Both the position numbers and the translations under genes were made by a program. Below the pieces are notes generated by a model. The model was not told the DNA's origin. It did no database searches and worked only from the letters and a program-made list of their open reading frames with translations. Shown here piece by piece: positions 16,843 through 25,553 of a stretch of DNA of 64,000 bases. The DNA is taken from the NCBI RefSeq assembly GCF_007828835.1, contig NZ_VIVL01000012.1:62001-126000 (forward strand), in the 5' to 3' direction. Source of the stretch: Variovorax beijingensis. GTDB taxonomy: Bacteria; Pseudomonadota; Gammaproteobacteria; Burkholderiales; Burkholderiaceae_C. Every line of letters begins with the position of its first letter. Within the stretch, counting starts at the first letter, position 1.

Positions 16843-16977
16843 TGACTTGAACCTGACCTGTGCGATGCCGTCTGCCTGCTCGGCATGTCGCGCGCACTTC
16901 CCCGTTGTCGCTGCCGTTGCCCGTGCACCTGTGCGGGCTTCCGTATCCATTCCATTCGAGAAAGAGAAAGATTGCGT

Positions 16978-17466
16978 ATGCAGATCAAGAGCCAGAAGAC
17001 CTTCTTCTCGGGCATCATGTTCACCTGCGTGGGGGCGGCGTTCGCGCTGGGCGCCGTCAACTACAACGTCGGGAGTGCGGCCCGCATGGGGCCGGGCTAC
17101 TTCCCGCTGATCGTCGGCGCGCTGCTGACGCTGCTGGGCCTGGTGGTGATCGCCACCGCCTTCGCGGGCCCCACGTCCGACGGCGAGCCGGTCGGAAAGA
17201 TCGCATGGAAGCCGCTCGGCTTCATCATCGGCGCCAACCTGCTGTTCGGCATCCTGCTGGCGGGCCTGCGCAGCATCGGCCTGCCCGCCATGGGCCTGAT
17301 CCTCGCCATCTATGCACTCGTGATCGTGGCCTGCATGGCCGGTGCCAACTTCTCGATGAAGCTGTCGCTGGTGCTTGCGACCGTGCTGGCCATCGGCAGC
17401 TACCTGACCTTCATCGTGGGGCTCAAGCTGCAGTTCCAGGTGTGGCCCACCTTCATCACCGGCTGA
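16978..17466 (+). CDS. tctB: tripartite tricarboxylate transporter small membrane subunit (TctB family)
   Basis: This 162-residue integral membrane protein has four hydrophobic segments and the family pattern AARMGPGYFPLIVGALLTLLGLVV. TctB is the small, poorly conserved membrane component that works with the large TctA channel and a periplasmic TctC/Bug protein. The ATG at 16978 follows an AGAAAGAG stretch. It precedes tctA by 16 bases. No tctC gene lies in this operon. Confidence 0.88.
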   Translation: MQIKSQKTFFSGIMFTCVGAAFALGAVNYNVGSAARMGPGYFPLIVGALLTLLGLVVIATAFAGPTSDGEPVGKIAWKPLGFIIGANLLFGILLAGLRSIGLPAMGLILAIYALVIVACMAGANFSMKLSLVLATVLAIGSYLTFIVGLKLQFQVWPTFITG

Positions 17467-17482
17467 ACGCGAGGCACCACCC

Positions 17483-19003
17483 ATGATGGATCTGATCAAC
17501 CACCTGTCGCTCGGCTTCTCCACCGCGGTGACGCTGCAGAACCTGGCCTATGCGTTCATCGGCTGCCTGCTGGGCACGCTGATCGGCGTGCTGCCGGGCA
17601 TCGGCCCGACGGCCACCATCGCGATGCTGCTGCCGGCCACCTATGCGCTGCCGCCCGTGGCCGCGCTCATCATGCTCGCGGGCATCTACTACGGCTCGCA
17701 ATATGGCGGCTCCACCACGGCCATCCTGGTCAACCTGCCGGGCGAATCCTCGTCCGTGGTCACGGTGATCGACGGCCACCAGATGGCCAAGCGGGGGCGC
17801 GGCGGACCGGCGCTCGCGGCCGCCGGCCTGGGCTCGTTCTTCGCGGGCTGCGTGGGCACGCTGATCCTTGCCGCGTTCGCGCCGCCGCTGACCGAGATCG
17901 CCTTCAAGTTCGGCCCGGCCGAGTATTTCTCGCTGATGGTGCTGGGCCTGATCGGCGCAGTGGTGATGGCCTCGGGCTCCTTGCTCAAGGCCATCTGCAT
18001 GATCATGGTGGGCCTGCTTCTGGGCTTGGTCGGCACCGACGTGAACTCCGGCGTGGCGCGCTACAGCTTCGACATTCCGGAACTGACCGACGGCCTGGGC
18101 TTCATCGCGATCGCGATGGGCGTCTTCGGCTACGGCGAGATCATTGCCAACCTGGCCCGGCCCGAGGACGAGCGCGAGGTGTTCACGGCCAGCGTCACGG
18201 GCCTGATGCCCACCAAGGAGGACTTCAAGCGCATGTTCCCGGCCGTGCTGCGCGGCACGGCGCTGGGCTCGTCGCTGGGCATCCTGCCGGGCGGTGGCGC
18301 CACGCTGTCGGCCTTTGCGGCCTACACGCTCGAAAAGAAAATCAAGCTCAAGGCGGGCGAGGTGCCCTTCGGCAAGGGCAACATCCGCGGCGTGGCCGGC
18401 CCGGAAGCCGCGAACAACGCGGGCGCGCAGACCTCCTTCATCCCGATGCTGACGCTGGGTATTCCGCCCAACCCGGTGATGGCCCTCATGGTGGGCGCCA
18501 TGACGATCCACAACATCCAGCCGGGCCCGCAGGTGATGACCAGCAACCCGGAACTGTTCTGGGGGCTGATCGCCTCGATGTGGATCGGCAACCTGATGCT
18601 GGTGATCCTGAACCTGCCGCTCATCGGCCTGTGGATCAAGCTGCTGACCATTCCCTACCGGTGGCTGTTCCCCGCGATCGTGCTGTTCTGCGCGATCGGC
18701 GTGTACTCGACCAACAACAACGTGTTCGACATCTGGCTGGTGGCGATCTTCGGTGTCGTGGGCTACACCTTCATCAAGCTCGGATGCGAGCCGGCGCCGC
18801 TGCTGCTCGGCCTCATCCTGGGGCCGATGATGGAAGAGAACCTGCGGCGCGCGCTGCTGCTCTCGCGCGGCGACTGGAGCGTGTTCGTCTCGCGGCCGAT
18901 TTCCGCGGGGCTGCTGGCAGGGGCGGTGGCGCTGCTGCTGATCGTGCTCCTGCCCTCGATCAGATCGAAGCGCGAAGAGGCGTTTGTCGAGGAAGCGGGT
19001 TAG
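17483..19003 (+). CDS. tctA: tripartite tricarboxylate transporter large membrane subunit (TctA family)
   Basis: This 506-residue protein of the usual TctA length has about twelve hydrophobic segments. Family blocks include GVLPGIGPTATIAMLLP near residue 40, the YYGSQYGGSTTAILVNLPGE region, and the repeat-related GILPGGGATLSAFAAY followed by GVAGPEAANNAG. It is the secondary-active channel that takes substrate from a Bug/TctC protein. Since none is encoded beside it, it must borrow a distant binding protein, for example one of the orphan Bug proteins common in this group. The substrate is unknown. Confidence 0.93.
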   Translation: MMDLINHLSLGFSTAVTLQNLAYAFIGCLLGTLIGVLPGIGPTATIAMLLPATYALPPVAALIMLAGIYYGSQYGGSTTAILVNLPGESSSVVTVIDGHQMAKRGRGGPALAAAGLGSFFAGCVGTLILAAFAPPLTEIAFKFGPAEYFSLMVLGLIGAVVMASGSLLKAICMIMVGLLLGLVGTDVNSGVARYSFDIPELTDGLGFIAIAMGVFGYGEIIANLARPEDEREVFTASVTGLMPTKEDFKRMFPAVLRGTALGSSLGILPGGGATLSAFAAYTLEKKIKLKAGEVPFGKGNIRGVAGPEAANNAGAQTSFIPMLTLGIPPNPVMALMVGAMTIHNIQPGPQVMTSNPELFWGLIASMWIGNLMLVILNLPLIGLWIKLLTIPYRWLFPAIVLFCAIGVYSTNNNVFDIWLVAIFGVVGYTFIKLGCEPAPLLLGLILGPMMEENLRRALLLSRGDWSVFVSRPISAGLLAGAVALLLIVLLPSIRSKREEAFVEEAG

Positions 19004-19038
19004 CCCGCAGCGATCCAACAGAAAGCCAGGAGCCGCCC

Positions 19039-19890
19039 ATGTCCAGTTCCCGCCAGGCTTCGGCACCCGAATCCGCGGCGGTGCTGCACCGGCCAGTGTG
19101 CGAGCTGCTCAAGTGCAGCCTCCCCCTGGTGCTGGCCGGCACAGGCGGCGCGGCCGGGCCGGAACTGGTCGCGGCCGTGACGCAGGCCGGCGGCTTCGGC
19201 TTCCTCGACACGTCGGAAGCGCCGCCTGCGCGTATCCGCGAGGAGGTGCTGGCGGTGCGGGCGCACACAGACCGGCACTTCGGCGTCGAAATGAATCCGG
19301 CGGGCACGGAGCCGGCGCTGCTCGGCGCACAGATTGCTGCCTGCATCGAACTGCGCGTACCGGTGGCCGGGCTGCTCGGCGCACCGTCCAGGACCGCCGT
19401 GCGGCAGCTTCGCGAAGCCGGGGTGGTGGTGGCCTGCCACGTCTCATCGGTGAGCGCCAGGTGCGAAGCAGAAGGTGCCGGGGCACAGATCCTGATCGTG
19501 CAGGGCCGGGAGGCCGGTGACCCTGCGCGCGGCGCGCAACCCCTTGCAGCCATCCTCGCGGATGTGCTGGCGCTCGCATCGGTTCCGGTGCTCGCGGCGG
19601 GCGGCATCGCCGATGGAACGGACATCGCCGCCGCGCTGGCCGCGGGCGCGCAGGGCGCCGTTCTGGGTCCCGCGGCGCTGCAGGCGGGCGCGGGCGAAGG
19701 CCAGGCCGAAGGCGCGGCGCCGCTGGAGACGATCGCCAGCGCCAGGAGCCGCCTGCAACAGCTCGCATCGGATGCCGCGGCCTCGCTGCGGGGCCGGGCA
19801 CTGCGCTTTCCTGAACGCGTGATGCTGTCGTCGCCGGTCTGCTATGCCGACGAACTCGATGCGGCCTACAGGTCCGTGCGCGATCGATGA
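19039..19890 (+). CDS. nitronate monooxygenase-like (NMO/2-nitropropane dioxygenase family) protein, altered active-site motif
   Basis: This is a 283-residue TIM-barrel flavoprotein relative. The N-terminal LVLAGTGGAAGPELVAAVTQAGG and the phosphate-binding AAGGIADGTDIAAALAAGAQG are standard. However, the family's EAGGH segment, which places a histidine near FMN, reads EAGDP, and the usual V-H-T stretch before it reads HVSS. The protein is also shorter than typical 320-350-residue members. It may therefore be a non-canonical or inactive homologue. AGGAGCCGCCC precedes the ATG; it is 35 bases after tctA and likely co-transcribed. Confidence 0.75.
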   Translation: MSSSRQASAPESAAVLHRPVCELLKCSLPLVLAGTGGAAGPELVAAVTQAGGFGFLDTSEAPPARIREEVLAVRAHTDRHFGVEMNPAGTEPALLGAQIAACIELRVPVAGLLGAPSRTAVRQLREAGVVVACHVSSVSARCEAEGAGAQILIVQGREAGDPARGAQPLAAILADVLALASVPVLAAGGIADGTDIAAALAAGAQGAVLGPAALQAGAGEGQAEGAAPLETIASARSRLQQLASDAAASLRGRALRFPERVMLSSPVCYADELDAAYRSVRDR

Positions 19891-20007
19891 CCCGGGAACG
19901 CGCCGGCCGGGCGAGAAAAGGCAGGTGGCGGTCCGGCCGCGCCATCGGGAAAAAATAACTGAAACGCGGCGCAGGGCTGCTTCATCCAATGGGAAAGAGA
20001 AGCACAC

Positions 20008-20733
20008 ATGTCCCACGCCGCCCCCTCTCCACTGGCCGCACCGGCGAGCCCCGCACAGGGCTCCGACCGCGAGCTTGCGGCGCGCGCCGCGCAAGGCGAT
20101 GCGCCGGCCTTCGAGTGCATCATGCGGCGCCACAACCAGCTGCTGTTCCGCACGGCGCGCAGCATCCTGAAGAGCGACGAGGAAACCGAGGACGCGCTGC
20201 AGGACAGCTACCTGCGTGCCTGGCGCGCCATCGGCAGTTTCCGCGACGATGCGCAGCTCTCGACCTGGCTGGTGCGCATCGTGATCAATGAGGCCCTCGG
20301 GCGCCTGCGGCGCCGCGGTGCACAGGTGATTCCGCTCGACGGTACCGCCGCGCCCGGCCTCGATGAAAACGAGCCCGAATCGGCGGCCGCCGACGATCCC
20401 GACAAACAACCGGAACGCCACGCCATGCGGGAAGAACTTCGGCGGCTGATGGAGCGCCGCATCGATCGCCTGCCCGATGCCTACCGCACCGTCTTCATGC
20501 TGCGGGCGGTCGAGGAGATGAGCGTCGAGGAAACGGCGGCGGCCCTCGCGCTGCCCGAAGCCACCGTGCGCACCCGCTTCTTCCGCGCGCGCAGCCTCTT
20601 GCGCGAAGGCCTGTCCCGCGACATCGACGTGGCCGTGGGCGACGCATTCTCATTCGACGGCGCACGCTGCAATCGCATCGTGGCGCGTGTGCTGGCGAGC
20701 CTGGCCGACGAGCGGGAATCACCCCGCCCCTGA
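20008..20733 (+). CDS. ECF-type RNA polymerase sigma factor
   Basis: This 241-residue extracytoplasmic-function sigma factor has region 2 at about residues 35-105 (ETEDALQDSYLRAWRAIGSF, STWLVRIVINEALGRLRR). Region 4 follows at about 150-205 (LPDAYRTVFMLRAVEEMSVEETAAAL, with the helix-turn-helix VRTRFFRARSLL). A 20-residue N-terminal extension and a long acidic linker separate the parts. No anti-sigma gene follows. Instead come a Tat-exported ferritin-like protein and a cytochrome c, which are likely members of its regulon. Regulation is probably autogenous; no -35 AAC-type box was identified with confidence. Confidence 0.9.
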   Translation: MSHAAPSPLAAPASPAQGSDRELAARAAQGDAPAFECIMRRHNQLLFRTARSILKSDEETEDALQDSYLRAWRAIGSFRDDAQLSTWLVRIVINEALGRLRRRGAQVIPLDGTAAPGLDENEPESAAADDPDKQPERHAMREELRRLMERRIDRLPDAYRTVFMLRAVEEMSVEETAAALALPEATVRTRFFRARSLLREGLSRDIDVAVGDAFSFDGARCNRIVARVLASLADERESPRP

Positions 20734-20759
20734 GGCTTCCACCCACGAGGAAAACCACC

Positions 20760-21329
20760 ATGTCCTTCTTTCAAATGACTTCTCCCGTCGCTGCGCGGCG
20801 CATGTTCCTCGGCCAGTCGGGGCTCGTGCTGTCCGGTGCCGCGGTCGCGCTGCTGGCCGGCCGCGATGCCCTGGCTGCCAAGGCCGGCGGCGCCACCGGC
20901 AACGACGTGCAGATCCTCAACACCGCACTCGCCGCCGAACTCGAGGCCATCGCGGCCTACCAGGCCGGTGCCGAAAGCAAGCTGCTCGAGAAGCCCGTGC
21001 TCGACCTGGCCCTGAGCTTCCAGGGCCACCACAAGGAGCATGCGGATCTGCTCGCCAAGACGGTCGCCAAGCTCGGCGGCCATGCCGTAGCAGCCAGGTC
21101 CAGCTACGGCTTTCCGCTGGAGCAGCTGAAATCGCAGGCCGACGTGCTGCGCTTCGCAGCCAGGCTCGAGCAGGGCGCCGTGAGCGCCTACCTGGGCGCC
21201 GTTCCCCTGTTCGACAATCGCGATCTTTCGAAGGCCGCCGCGAGCATCCTGGGCGACGAGGCCATGCACTGGGCCGTGCTGCGGCAGGCGCTCGGCGAAA
21301 CACCCGTGCCTTCGGCCTTCATGTCATGA
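20760..21329 (+). CDS. Tat-exported ferritin-like domain protein
   Basis: This 189-residue protein has a twin-arginine signal (AARRMFLGQSGLVLSGAA, residues 11-28) and then a four-helix ferritin-like bundle. Possible diiron ligands are Glu62, the HHKEH cluster at 90-94, Glu137 and the ExxH at 167-170. Tat export fits folding with a metal cofactor before transport. The GAGGAAAACCACC ribosome site fixes the start. The gene lies 26 bases after the ECF sigma gene and its stop overlaps the cytochrome c start (ATGA). It may act in periplasmic redox or oxidative-stress defence. The enzymatic role is unproven. Confidence 0.8.
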   Translation: MSFFQMTSPVAARRMFLGQSGLVLSGAAVALLAGRDALAAKAGGATGNDVQILNTALAAELEAIAAYQAGAESKLLEKPVLDLALSFQGHHKEHADLLAKTVAKLGGHAVAARSSYGFPLEQLKSQADVLRFAARLEQGAVSAYLGAVPLFDNRDLSKAAASILGDEAMHWAVLRQALGETPVPSAFMS

Positions 21330-21724
21330 GCTCAGGCCGGTGGCTCCTTGCGGCGGCCGCCTCGCTGGCCGCGGCCGCGCACGCGTGGGCCTCGCCCGAC
21401 GCCGTGCGCGGCGAGCAGGTCTACGCGCGCTGCCTGGCCTGCCATGCGCTCGCGGTCGACCGCGTCGGGCCCAGGCACTGCGGCCTTTTCGGCCGGCTGG
21501 CCGGCAGCGTGCCCGGCTTCGTCTATTCGGAGGCCCTGAAGAAATCGAAGATCGTCTGGAACGACAAGACGCTCGACCGCTTCCTGGCCAAGCCGTTGGC
21601 CATGGTGCCCGGCACCGCCATGACCTACGACGGCGTGCCCGACCCCGCGGAGCGCGCGGACCTGATCGCCTACCTCCGGCGTGCCAATGAAGCGCCGCCA
21701 TGCAGCGAGCGCGCACGCGAATGA
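21326..21724 (+). CDS. small periplasmic c-type cytochrome (class I)
   Basis: This 132-residue protein has a Sec signal peptide (about residues 1-22, ending AHAWA-SP) and a single haem site CLACH at 36-40. The axial methionine is probably Met99 in PGTAMTYDG. The GPRHCGLFGR block and overall length match mitochondrial-like cytochrome c2. The start overlaps the stop of the ferritin-like gene by four bases, so the two are coupled. It probably shuttles electrons for, or is induced together with, the ferritin-like protein under control of the ECF sigma factor. Confidence 0.9.
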   Translation: MSSGRWLLAAAASLAAAAHAWASPDAVRGEQVYARCLACHALAVDRVGPRHCGLFGRLAGSVPGFVYSEALKKSKIVWNDKTLDRFLAKPLAMVPGTAMTYDGVPDPAERADLIAYLRRANEAPPCSERARE

Positions 21725-21737
21725 ACGCCAGGGCCCA

Positions 21738-22679
21738 TCAGCCAGCGCCCACCGCCTCCCGCTTCGGCTGCTTGATCGTCCACAGCGCCGCGGCCATCAG
21801 GGCGACACCCGCAAGCTGGACGGCATTCAAGCTGCGCCCATACACACCCCAGTCCACCAGCACCGCGGTCAGCGGGTACACGAACTGCAGCACCGCGATC
21901 CTGCCAAGTGGAAGCCGGACCATGCCAGCGAAGAGAAGCGCATAGGCCAGGCCAGTGTGCAGCACGCCCAGCCCCGCGAGCCATGCCCAGGCCGGCGCCG
22001 AATCCGGCCATCCGAACACCAAAGGCACCCACGCCAGAACGACGAGCCCGGTCACGCACTGCCACCAGGCCAGCGCATAGGACGTGATGGTTTTTTCCGT
22101 ATTGGCGAGGACGGTCACCGCGGCATAGCACAGCGAACCGCCAAGGCACACGAGCAGGCCCAGCGCATAGCCGCTGCCCCATGAGGCCATCGATGCCATG
22201 TCCCCGAAAAGCCCGGTCGTCAACGCCAGCCCGCACAGCGCGGCCAGGGTGGCAGCCCACTGGCGCGGCGACACGGCTTCACGCAGGACCAGTGCGCCGA
22301 AGAGAATGATCCACACCGGCTGGATGTGAAAAACAATGGTGGCCACCGCAATCGAGATGCGCGGGATCGCCGCGAAGAACAGCGCCCAGTTCAGGACCAT
22401 CAGGCAGCCCGTCGCGCAGGCGATCCATCCGCTCTTGCCGCGCAGCCGCAGCTCGCCGGTTCGGCCGGTGGCCAGGCCCCATGCGAGCAGGGCCAACGCA
22501 CCGAAGGCACAGCGAAACAGGACCGTGACCAGCGGATGCTGGTTCGCCTCTTCCACGAAGACGCCGATGGTGCCGAGCAGCATGCCGCCGGCAATCAGCA
22601 GCCATTGCCCCGTGCTCTCCCGGTCGGATGGCCGCGCCGCCGCAAACACGGGGTGCACCTGAACTGCCTTCTTTTGCAT
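21738..22679 (-). CDS. EamA/DMT-family transporter
   Basis: This 313-residue protein has ten predicted membrane segments arranged as two EamA repeats, the drug/metabolite transporter fold. The first repeat opens with QWLLIAGGMLLGTIGVF and the second at about residue 170 (GLLVCLGGSLCYAAVTV). Such proteins usually export amino acids or other metabolites. The start is uncertain. ATG 22679 gives a normal short N-terminus; ATG 22721 would add 14 residues and begin at the edge of the palindromic site at 22723-22745. Neither has a strong ribosome site. It diverges from a LysR gene that probably controls it. Confidence 0.85.
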   Translation of the reverse strand: MQKKAVQVHPVFAAARPSDRESTGQWLLIAGGMLLGTIGVFVEEANQHPLVTVLFRCAFGALALLAWGLATGRTGELRLRGKSGWIACATGCLMVLNWALFFAAIPRISIAVATIVFHIQPVWIILFGALVLREAVSPRQWAATLAALCGLALTTGLFGDMASMASWGSGYALGLLVCLGGSLCYAAVTVLANTEKTITSYALAWWQCVTGLVVLAWVPLVFGWPDSAPAWAWLAGLGVLHTGLAYALLFAGMVRLPLGRIAVLQFVYPLTAVLVDWGVYGRSLNAVQLAGVALMAAALWTIKQPKREAVGAG

Positions 22680-22722
22680 GAGGGCGATCGTCTGCCCATG
22701 CGGCAACGGCGTAAAGCGCATA

Positions 22723-22745
22723 GTTCGAACGCCTATCATTCGAAC
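22723..22745. promoter_or_regulatory. putative LysR operator between the EamA and LysR genes
   Basis: GTTCGAA (22723-22729) and TTCGAAC (22739-22745) form a perfect inverted repeat with a 9-base spacer, 20 bases before the LysR start. LysR proteins typically bind such interrupted dyads in divergent intergenic regions. This makes it the likely binding site for the regulator encoded at 22765-23634. Confidence 0.5.
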
Positions 22746-22764
22746 ATCGAATGAGAGAGCGACG

Positions 22765-23634
22765 ATGAAATATCCCGATTTCCAGATCGACTGGCTGCGC
22801 GCCCTGGTGGCGGTGGTGGACGCCGGCTCGCTGTCTGCCGCGGCGCCCCTGGTCCACCGCTCCCAGTCCGCGGTGAGCATGCAGATCAAGAAGCTGGAAA
22901 ACGCGCTCGGCCAGGCCGTGCTGCTGCGCGGCCCGCGGCACCTGGAAGTGACCCCGGCGGGCGCGCAGCTGCTGGTCTATGCGCGCCGCATGCTCGAACT
23001 GCAGTCGGAAACGCAGAACGCCATGTTCGGACCGGAGCTCGCCGGCCGCGTGCGGCTCGGCGTGCCGGACGACTATGCCTCCACCTACCTGACGCCCGTG
23101 CTGCGCAGCTTTGCCGGCCGCTACAAGGGCGTGGAGATCGAGCTGACCTGCGAGCAGTCGACCTCCCTCATCCCCAAGATCGCGCGGGGCGAGCTGGACC
23201 TGGCGCTGGTTTCCCGGGACAAGCCGCAACGCGGACAGCTCCTGTTCCAGGAACCCCTGGTGTGGGTGGGCACGGCGCAGCATGAAGCCTGGCGCCGCGA
23301 TCCGCTGCCGATTGCGGTCTACGAAGCGGGCAGCATGGCCCGAATCGCGGCGCTCTCGAGCCTGGCGGCCAGGCGGCGCGCCTACCGCATCGTCTATCAC
23401 AGCTCCAGCCTTGCCGGCCAGCTCGCGGCCGTGGAGAGCGGCCTGGCCGTGGCCGTGTTCACGCGCTGCAGCGTTCCGGCTCACCTGCAGATCTTGCAGA
23501 ACCTGCCTGCCGGCTTCGATCTGCCGAAACTGAAATCGATGGACGTGGCGGCGCTGCGCAGCAAGGTGTCGCTGCGCTCGCCCGCGGTGGACGCGATGTA
23601 CGAGCAGATGCTCAGGACCTTGAGCCCGGCCTAG
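22765..23634 (+). CDS. LysR-family transcriptional regulator
   Basis: This 289-residue LysR protein has an N-terminal helix-turn-helix (DWLRALVAVVDAGSLSAAA, then HRSQSAVSMQIKKLE) and a shorter-than-average effector domain. It is divergent from the EamA transporter gene, with an inverted repeat (GTTCGAA...TTCGAAC) in the 85-base gap. The simplest model is that it regulates that exporter in response to the exported metabolite. The ATG at 22765 is preceded by GAGAGAGCGACG. It ends 18 bases before the convergent flavin reductase gene. Confidence 0.9.
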   Translation: MKYPDFQIDWLRALVAVVDAGSLSAAAPLVHRSQSAVSMQIKKLENALGQAVLLRGPRHLEVTPAGAQLLVYARRMLELQSETQNAMFGPELAGRVRLGVPDDYASTYLTPVLRSFAGRYKGVEIELTCEQSTSLIPKIARGELDLALVSRDKPQRGQLLFQEPLVWVGTAQHEAWRRDPLPIAVYEAGSMARIAALSSLAARRRAYRIVYHSSSLAGQLAAVESGLAVAVFTRCSVPAHLQILQNLPAGFDLPKLKSMDVAALRSKVSLRSPAVDAMYEQMLRTLSPA

Positions 23635-23652
23635 TCGAGCGCACCGGCACAA

Positions 23653-24210
23653 TCAATCGCCGCCGCCCTGCGGCCGCGCCAGGGTTTCGGCAAGCTCCCA
23701 CAGCGAGCCCATCTGCCCCGAATGAAAGAGCAGGGGCGGCGCATCGGTCCGCGAGAAGCGTTCCACGCGGCCGAGAATGATGGTGTGATCGCCTTCCTGG
23801 TGGCGCGAGTAGGTCGAGCATTCGAAAGTCGCGACGCTGTCGACCAGCCTCGCGCAGCCGTTGGGTGCCAGCTCGAAGGCTCCGGCGAAGCGCTCGAACT
23901 TGTCGGCCGCGGGCTTGGCGAAATGCCAGGCCAGGTCGCGCTGATCGGCGGTCAGCACGCTGAGATTGAACGGCCGCGTTGCCAAAAATGCATCGGCGCT
24001 GCGCGTGTCGTCGCGGATGCTCCACAGGATCAACGGTGGGTCGAGCGACACCGAAGCGAAGGAGTTGATCGTCATGCCTTCGCGCTTGCCGTCCGGCGTG
24101 GTGGTGGTCACGAGGCACACCCCCGTCGGAAAGGCGCCGAGCGCCTGCCGCAGCTGGCGGGCATCGACCGTCTCGGCCGCGTCGCCCGTGATGAGAGCCC
24201 AGGAGTACAT
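23653..24210 (-). CDS. flavin reductase component of resorcinol hydroxylase
   Basis: This 185-residue flavin reductase-domain protein (HpaC/HsaB type) has FPTGVCLVTTTTPDGKREGMTINSFASVSLDPP at the N-terminal third and the GDHTIILGRVERF motif near the C-terminus. These are standard for NAD(P)H:flavin oxidoreductases that feed reduced flavin to a partner monooxygenase. That partner is encoded 14 bases upstream (24225-25490). With the resorcylate decarboxylase and hydroxyquinol dioxygenase nearby, the pair is best read as resorcinol hydroxylase. Direct evidence for resorcinol is only the gene context. Confidence 0.87.
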   Translation of the reverse strand: MYSWALITGDAAETVDARQLRQALGAFPTGVCLVTTTTPDGKREGMTINSFASVSLDPPLILWSIRDDTRSADAFLATRPFNLSVLTADQRDLAWHFAKPAADKFERFAGAFELAPNGCARLVDSVATFECSTYSRHQEGDHTIILGRVERFSRTDAPPLLFHSGQMGSLWELAETLARPQGGGD

Positions 24211-24224
24211 GGCCGGTGCCTCGA

Positions 24225-25490
24225 TCAGTACTGGCCCTTCGGCTCCAGGCCGAGCAGGTACTGGCCCACCATCGAAGAGACCGCATCCCAGTTGAGGCTG
24301 ATGTGGCGCGAGATCGCATTCGCATCGCGCCACATGCGCTGGATCGGCTGGTTCAGCGACAGGCCCGCGCCTCCGACGCTCGCGAACACCGCCTCGACGG
24401 CATCGCGCGAGAGCCGCGCGGCAAAGGCATGGTCGCGCCGGTTGCGGATGCGCTGCTCGATGCTGATGACATGGCCATCCACGGCCATCTGCTCCACCTG
24501 CGCGGTGTCGCGGTAGAGCAGGAGGCGCGCCGCATCGACGCTCGCCGACGCTTCGGCCAGGCGCGACTGCACGGGAAAGAATTCGCTGAGCCGGCTGCCG
24601 CCGCCGGCCACCGCCCCCCGGGTGACGCGCGTGCCGGCCAGCGCGATCAGTTCGTCGACCGCGCCTTGCGCCGTGCCGACGATCGGCGACACGAGGCAGA
24701 CCGGTACCGCCGACAGGAAGGGAATGCGATAGATCGGATTGGCATTGACCTTGGCGCCGGGGGGATTGTTGGACGAAGCCTCCGCGAACGTCAGCTTGCG
24801 GTGCCCCGGAATGAACACCGGCTTGTCGATGACGATGGCCTTCGATCCCGTGCCTGCCTGGCCGGCCACGTGCCAGTTGTCTTCGATCGCCCAGTCCGAC
24901 CGCGGCGCGAGCAGGAAGCCGGCCGTCGGCGGAGCGCCCTTTTCTTCGGGCGGAAACTGCACGCCCAGCAAGGCCCACTGGGAGTTGTCCACGTTCGATG
25001 CGAAAAGCCATTTGCCTTGCACCAGATAGCCGCCGTCGACCTTCTCGGCCATGGTCGCCGGCGCATACGAGCCGCAGACGATCGCGCGCGGGTCCTTGCG
25101 CCAGACGTCGTCCTGCGCCTGTTCCGGAAAGATCGCGACCAGCCACTGGTGGATGGCGCCGAGCGAGCAGCCCCAGGACGACGAAGTGCAGCCCCGTGCC
25201 AGTTCGCTGACCACGTCGATGAATGCCGTGAACCCGTACTCGTAGCCGCCGTAGCGTGCGGGCTGCATCAGCCTGAAGAAACCCGCGTCGTGGAACGCCT
25301 GGGTGGTGGCGTCGGAAACGCGGCGGTCCCGTTCGGTTTGCTGCGCCCGCTCGCGCAGCATCGGCACCATATTGCTTGCAGATGCAGCTATTTTTTCGAT
25401 CGGAGGTGCGTCCTTCACGGGCGACTTTCGGCCCGGAGCGGGAAGATCCACGCGGTCTAGTTGAGCAAAAGGGTTCGCGGCTTCAGTCAT
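24225..25490 (-). CDS. flavin-dependent monooxygenase, oxygenase component (probable resorcinol 4-hydroxylase)
   Basis: This 421-residue protein has the acyl-CoA dehydrogenase fold used by two-component, reduced-flavin-dependent phenol hydroxylases (HsaA/GraA type). The FQLMQPARYGGYE-like element (here FRLMQPARYGGYEYGF), the CTSSSWGCSLGAIHQW block and the C-terminal ISRHISLNWDAVSSM segment are typical of this oxygenase subgroup. The expected reaction is resorcinol plus oxygen to hydroxyquinol. GGAGACCGCC lies before the ATG at 25490. The reductase partner follows at once. Other phenolic substrates are possible, but the downstream hydroxyquinol enzymes favour resorcinol. Confidence 0.85.
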   Translation of the reverse strand: MTEAANPFAQLDRVDLPAPGRKSPVKDAPPIEKIAASASNMVPMLRERAQQTERDRRVSDATTQAFHDAGFFRLMQPARYGGYEYGFTAFIDVVSELARGCTSSSWGCSLGAIHQWLVAIFPEQAQDDVWRKDPRAIVCGSYAPATMAEKVDGGYLVQGKWLFASNVDNSQWALLGVQFPPEEKGAPPTAGFLLAPRSDWAIEDNWHVAGQAGTGSKAIVIDKPVFIPGHRKLTFAEASSNNPPGAKVNANPIYRIPFLSAVPVCLVSPIVGTAQGAVDELIALAGTRVTRGAVAGGGSRLSEFFPVQSRLAEASASVDAARLLLYRDTAQVEQMAVDGHVISIEQRIRNRRDHAFAARLSRDAVEAVFASVGGAGLSLNQPIQRMWRDANAISRHISLNWDAVSSMVGQYLLGLEPKGQY

Positions 25491-25553
25491 GGCGGTCTCC
25501 GGATGATGGTGGGGAATTCGACGGGACAAGGCCTTGATTGAATCGCATGAAAC

